A stretch of 64,000 nucleotides of DNA from Nitrospirota bacterium (lineage in GTDB: Bacteria; Nitrospirota; Nitrospiria; Nitrospirales; Nitrospiraceae), in contig JACRLR010000020.1 in assembly GCA_016219645.1 (NCBI GenBank), positions 124,001 to 188,000 on the forward strand, in the 5' to 3' direction. The notes below the pieces were generated by a model, which was given only the letters and a program-made list of their open reading frames with translations, searched no databases and was not told the DNA's origin. Both the position numbers and the translations under genes were made by a program. This document shows positions 63,346 to 64,000 of the stretch, one piece after another (within the stretch, counting starts at the first letter, position 1; every line of letters begins with the position of its first letter).

Positions 63346-64000
63346 TCACACCATGTTCATCGGCATTGTCACACGCGGCCGGCCTGTCTGGGGATGGGCA
63401 TCTACAACCACGTCGCACCCGTACACTATCCGAAGCACCTCCGGGCGAATGGTCTCTTCAGGCGAACCAATACGGCAGAGCTGGCCTTCCTTGAGCATCA
63501 GCACACGATCACAATACTGGCTTGCGACATTCAGATCGTGCGACACCAAGACGACTGTCAATTGCCGTTCAGCCCTTAGTCTTGCGACGAGCGAACAAAT
63601 CTCAATCTGGTGGTTGATGTCGAGAAAGGCCGTCGGTTCATCGAGCAACAGAATTTTCGGCTCCTGAGCCAGCGCTCTGGCAATCACGACTCGCTGCCGT
63701 TCGCCCCCGGATAAGTCGGACACCAACCGATCGGCCAGCGACACAACATCGGTATCGACCATGGCTTGGTGTGCAGAAGCAAGATCGCTCGCAGTCTCAA
63801 CTCCGATTCCCATGCTCCACCAACGGACCGTCCGATGCGGAAACCGTCCCATTAACACAGTCTCAGCCACGGTAAACGGAAAGACTTGCGCATATTCTTG
63901 CGGTACCACCGCAACCAACCGGGCAATGTCGGCCTGGCTCCGTTTCTGAAGCGAAGTCCCACCCAGCAGGACATCCCCTTCCCCGACCGGCAGGAGTCCG
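63346..64000 (-). CDS. ABC transporter ATPase (BtuD/FecE type), 5' end cut
   Basis: The frame runs off the window at 64000; 218 codons are visible. It has the Q-loop region VAVVPQEYAQVFPFTVAETV, the signature DLSGGERQRVVIARALAQEP, Walker B LLLDEPTAFLDI and the switch His in LVSHDLNVASQYCDRVLML. Walker A lies outside the window. This is the FecE/BtuD subclass that energises metal-chelate or cobalamin import. With BtuB and the riboswitch beside it, BtuD is the likely identity, with the permease expected upstream. Confidence 0.88.
   Translation of the reverse strand, partial: GLLPVGEGDVLLGGTSLQKRSQADIARLVAVVPQEYAQVFPFTVAETVLMGRFPHRTVRWWSMGIGVETASDLASAHQAMVDTDVVSLADRLVSDLSGGERQRVVIARALAQEPKILLLDEPTAFLDINHQIEICSLVARLRAERQLTVVLVSHDLNVASQYCDRVLMLKEGQLCRIGSPEETIRPEVLRIVYGCDVVVDAHPQTGRPRVTMPMNMV

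Overview
The window is about 64 kb of gene-dense, GC-rich bacterial DNA from a Gram-negative organism. LptF/LptG/LpxD, a TonB-dependent receptor and signal-peptide proteins all point to an outer membrane. The gene repertoire, and short self-complementary word repeats between many genes, look most like Nitrospira (phylum Nitrospirota). That assignment is an inference: there is no rRNA or other decisive marker here.

Layout. (1) 1-15.5 kb holds housekeeping and accessory genes: a DUF3422 protein, NhaA, RF3, a secreted Fn3/BACON-like protein, a dCache-GAF-GGDEF diguanylate cyclase, small proteins, a Sel1-repeat protein, a DEAD-box RNA helicase and HrpB. (2) 15.6-27.1 kb is a complete type I-E CRISPR-Cas locus on the minus strand: cas3-cse1-cse2-cas7-cas5-cas6-cas1-cas2, a short leader, then 43 repeats and 42 spacers. 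(3) 27.1-29.5 kb borders it with a gene relic, a Phd/VapC toxin-antitoxin pair, a secreted protein made of 12-residue NP-rich repeats and a WYL regulator. (4) 29.7-37.1 kb has a MoaD/ThiS-like protein, a fused FAD/Fe-S 2-hydroxyacid oxidase, a D-2-hydroxyacid dehydrogenase, a large TPR protein and a cold-shock protein. (5) 37.3-42.5 kb is an outer-membrane lipid set: lptF, lptG, fabF, an acyl carrier protein and lpxD. (6) 43.7-49.2 kb is a minus-strand signalling group: a receiver/coiled-coil protein, a degenerate Hpt-like protein, an ExeA/GspA-type ATPase and an HD-GYP-like protein whose C-terminus is paralogous to the Hpt-like one. (7) 49.7-64 kb is a nearly continuous minus-strand cobalamin cluster: ABC ATPase, nitrilase-family protein, cobalamin riboswitch, btuB, cbiA, cobO, a CWC protein, bluB, pduO, cobU, cobT, cobS, cbiB, cobD, cbiZ and cobQ, with a relic of a second PduO-type adenosyltransferase at its end. 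It covers uptake, late corrin amidation and adenosylation, lower-ligand synthesis and nucleotide-loop assembly; no early corrin-ring genes are present in the window.

The most unusual feature is the density of structured intergenic palindromes. At least five are built from T/G words followed by the complementary A/C words (15.5, 29.6, 30.0, 33.0, 39.6 kb). Others use different words (42.5, 43.1, 55.0 kb). Two are 176-191 bp elements with shared terminal inverted repeats (4.0, 36.5 kb). Three share GCAGGCTGTTC-type ends (9.1, 12.7, 34.1 kb). Two or three hairpins share an apex but have unrelated, self-matching arms (10.4, 12.3, 12.8 kb). Many start within or just after stop codons.
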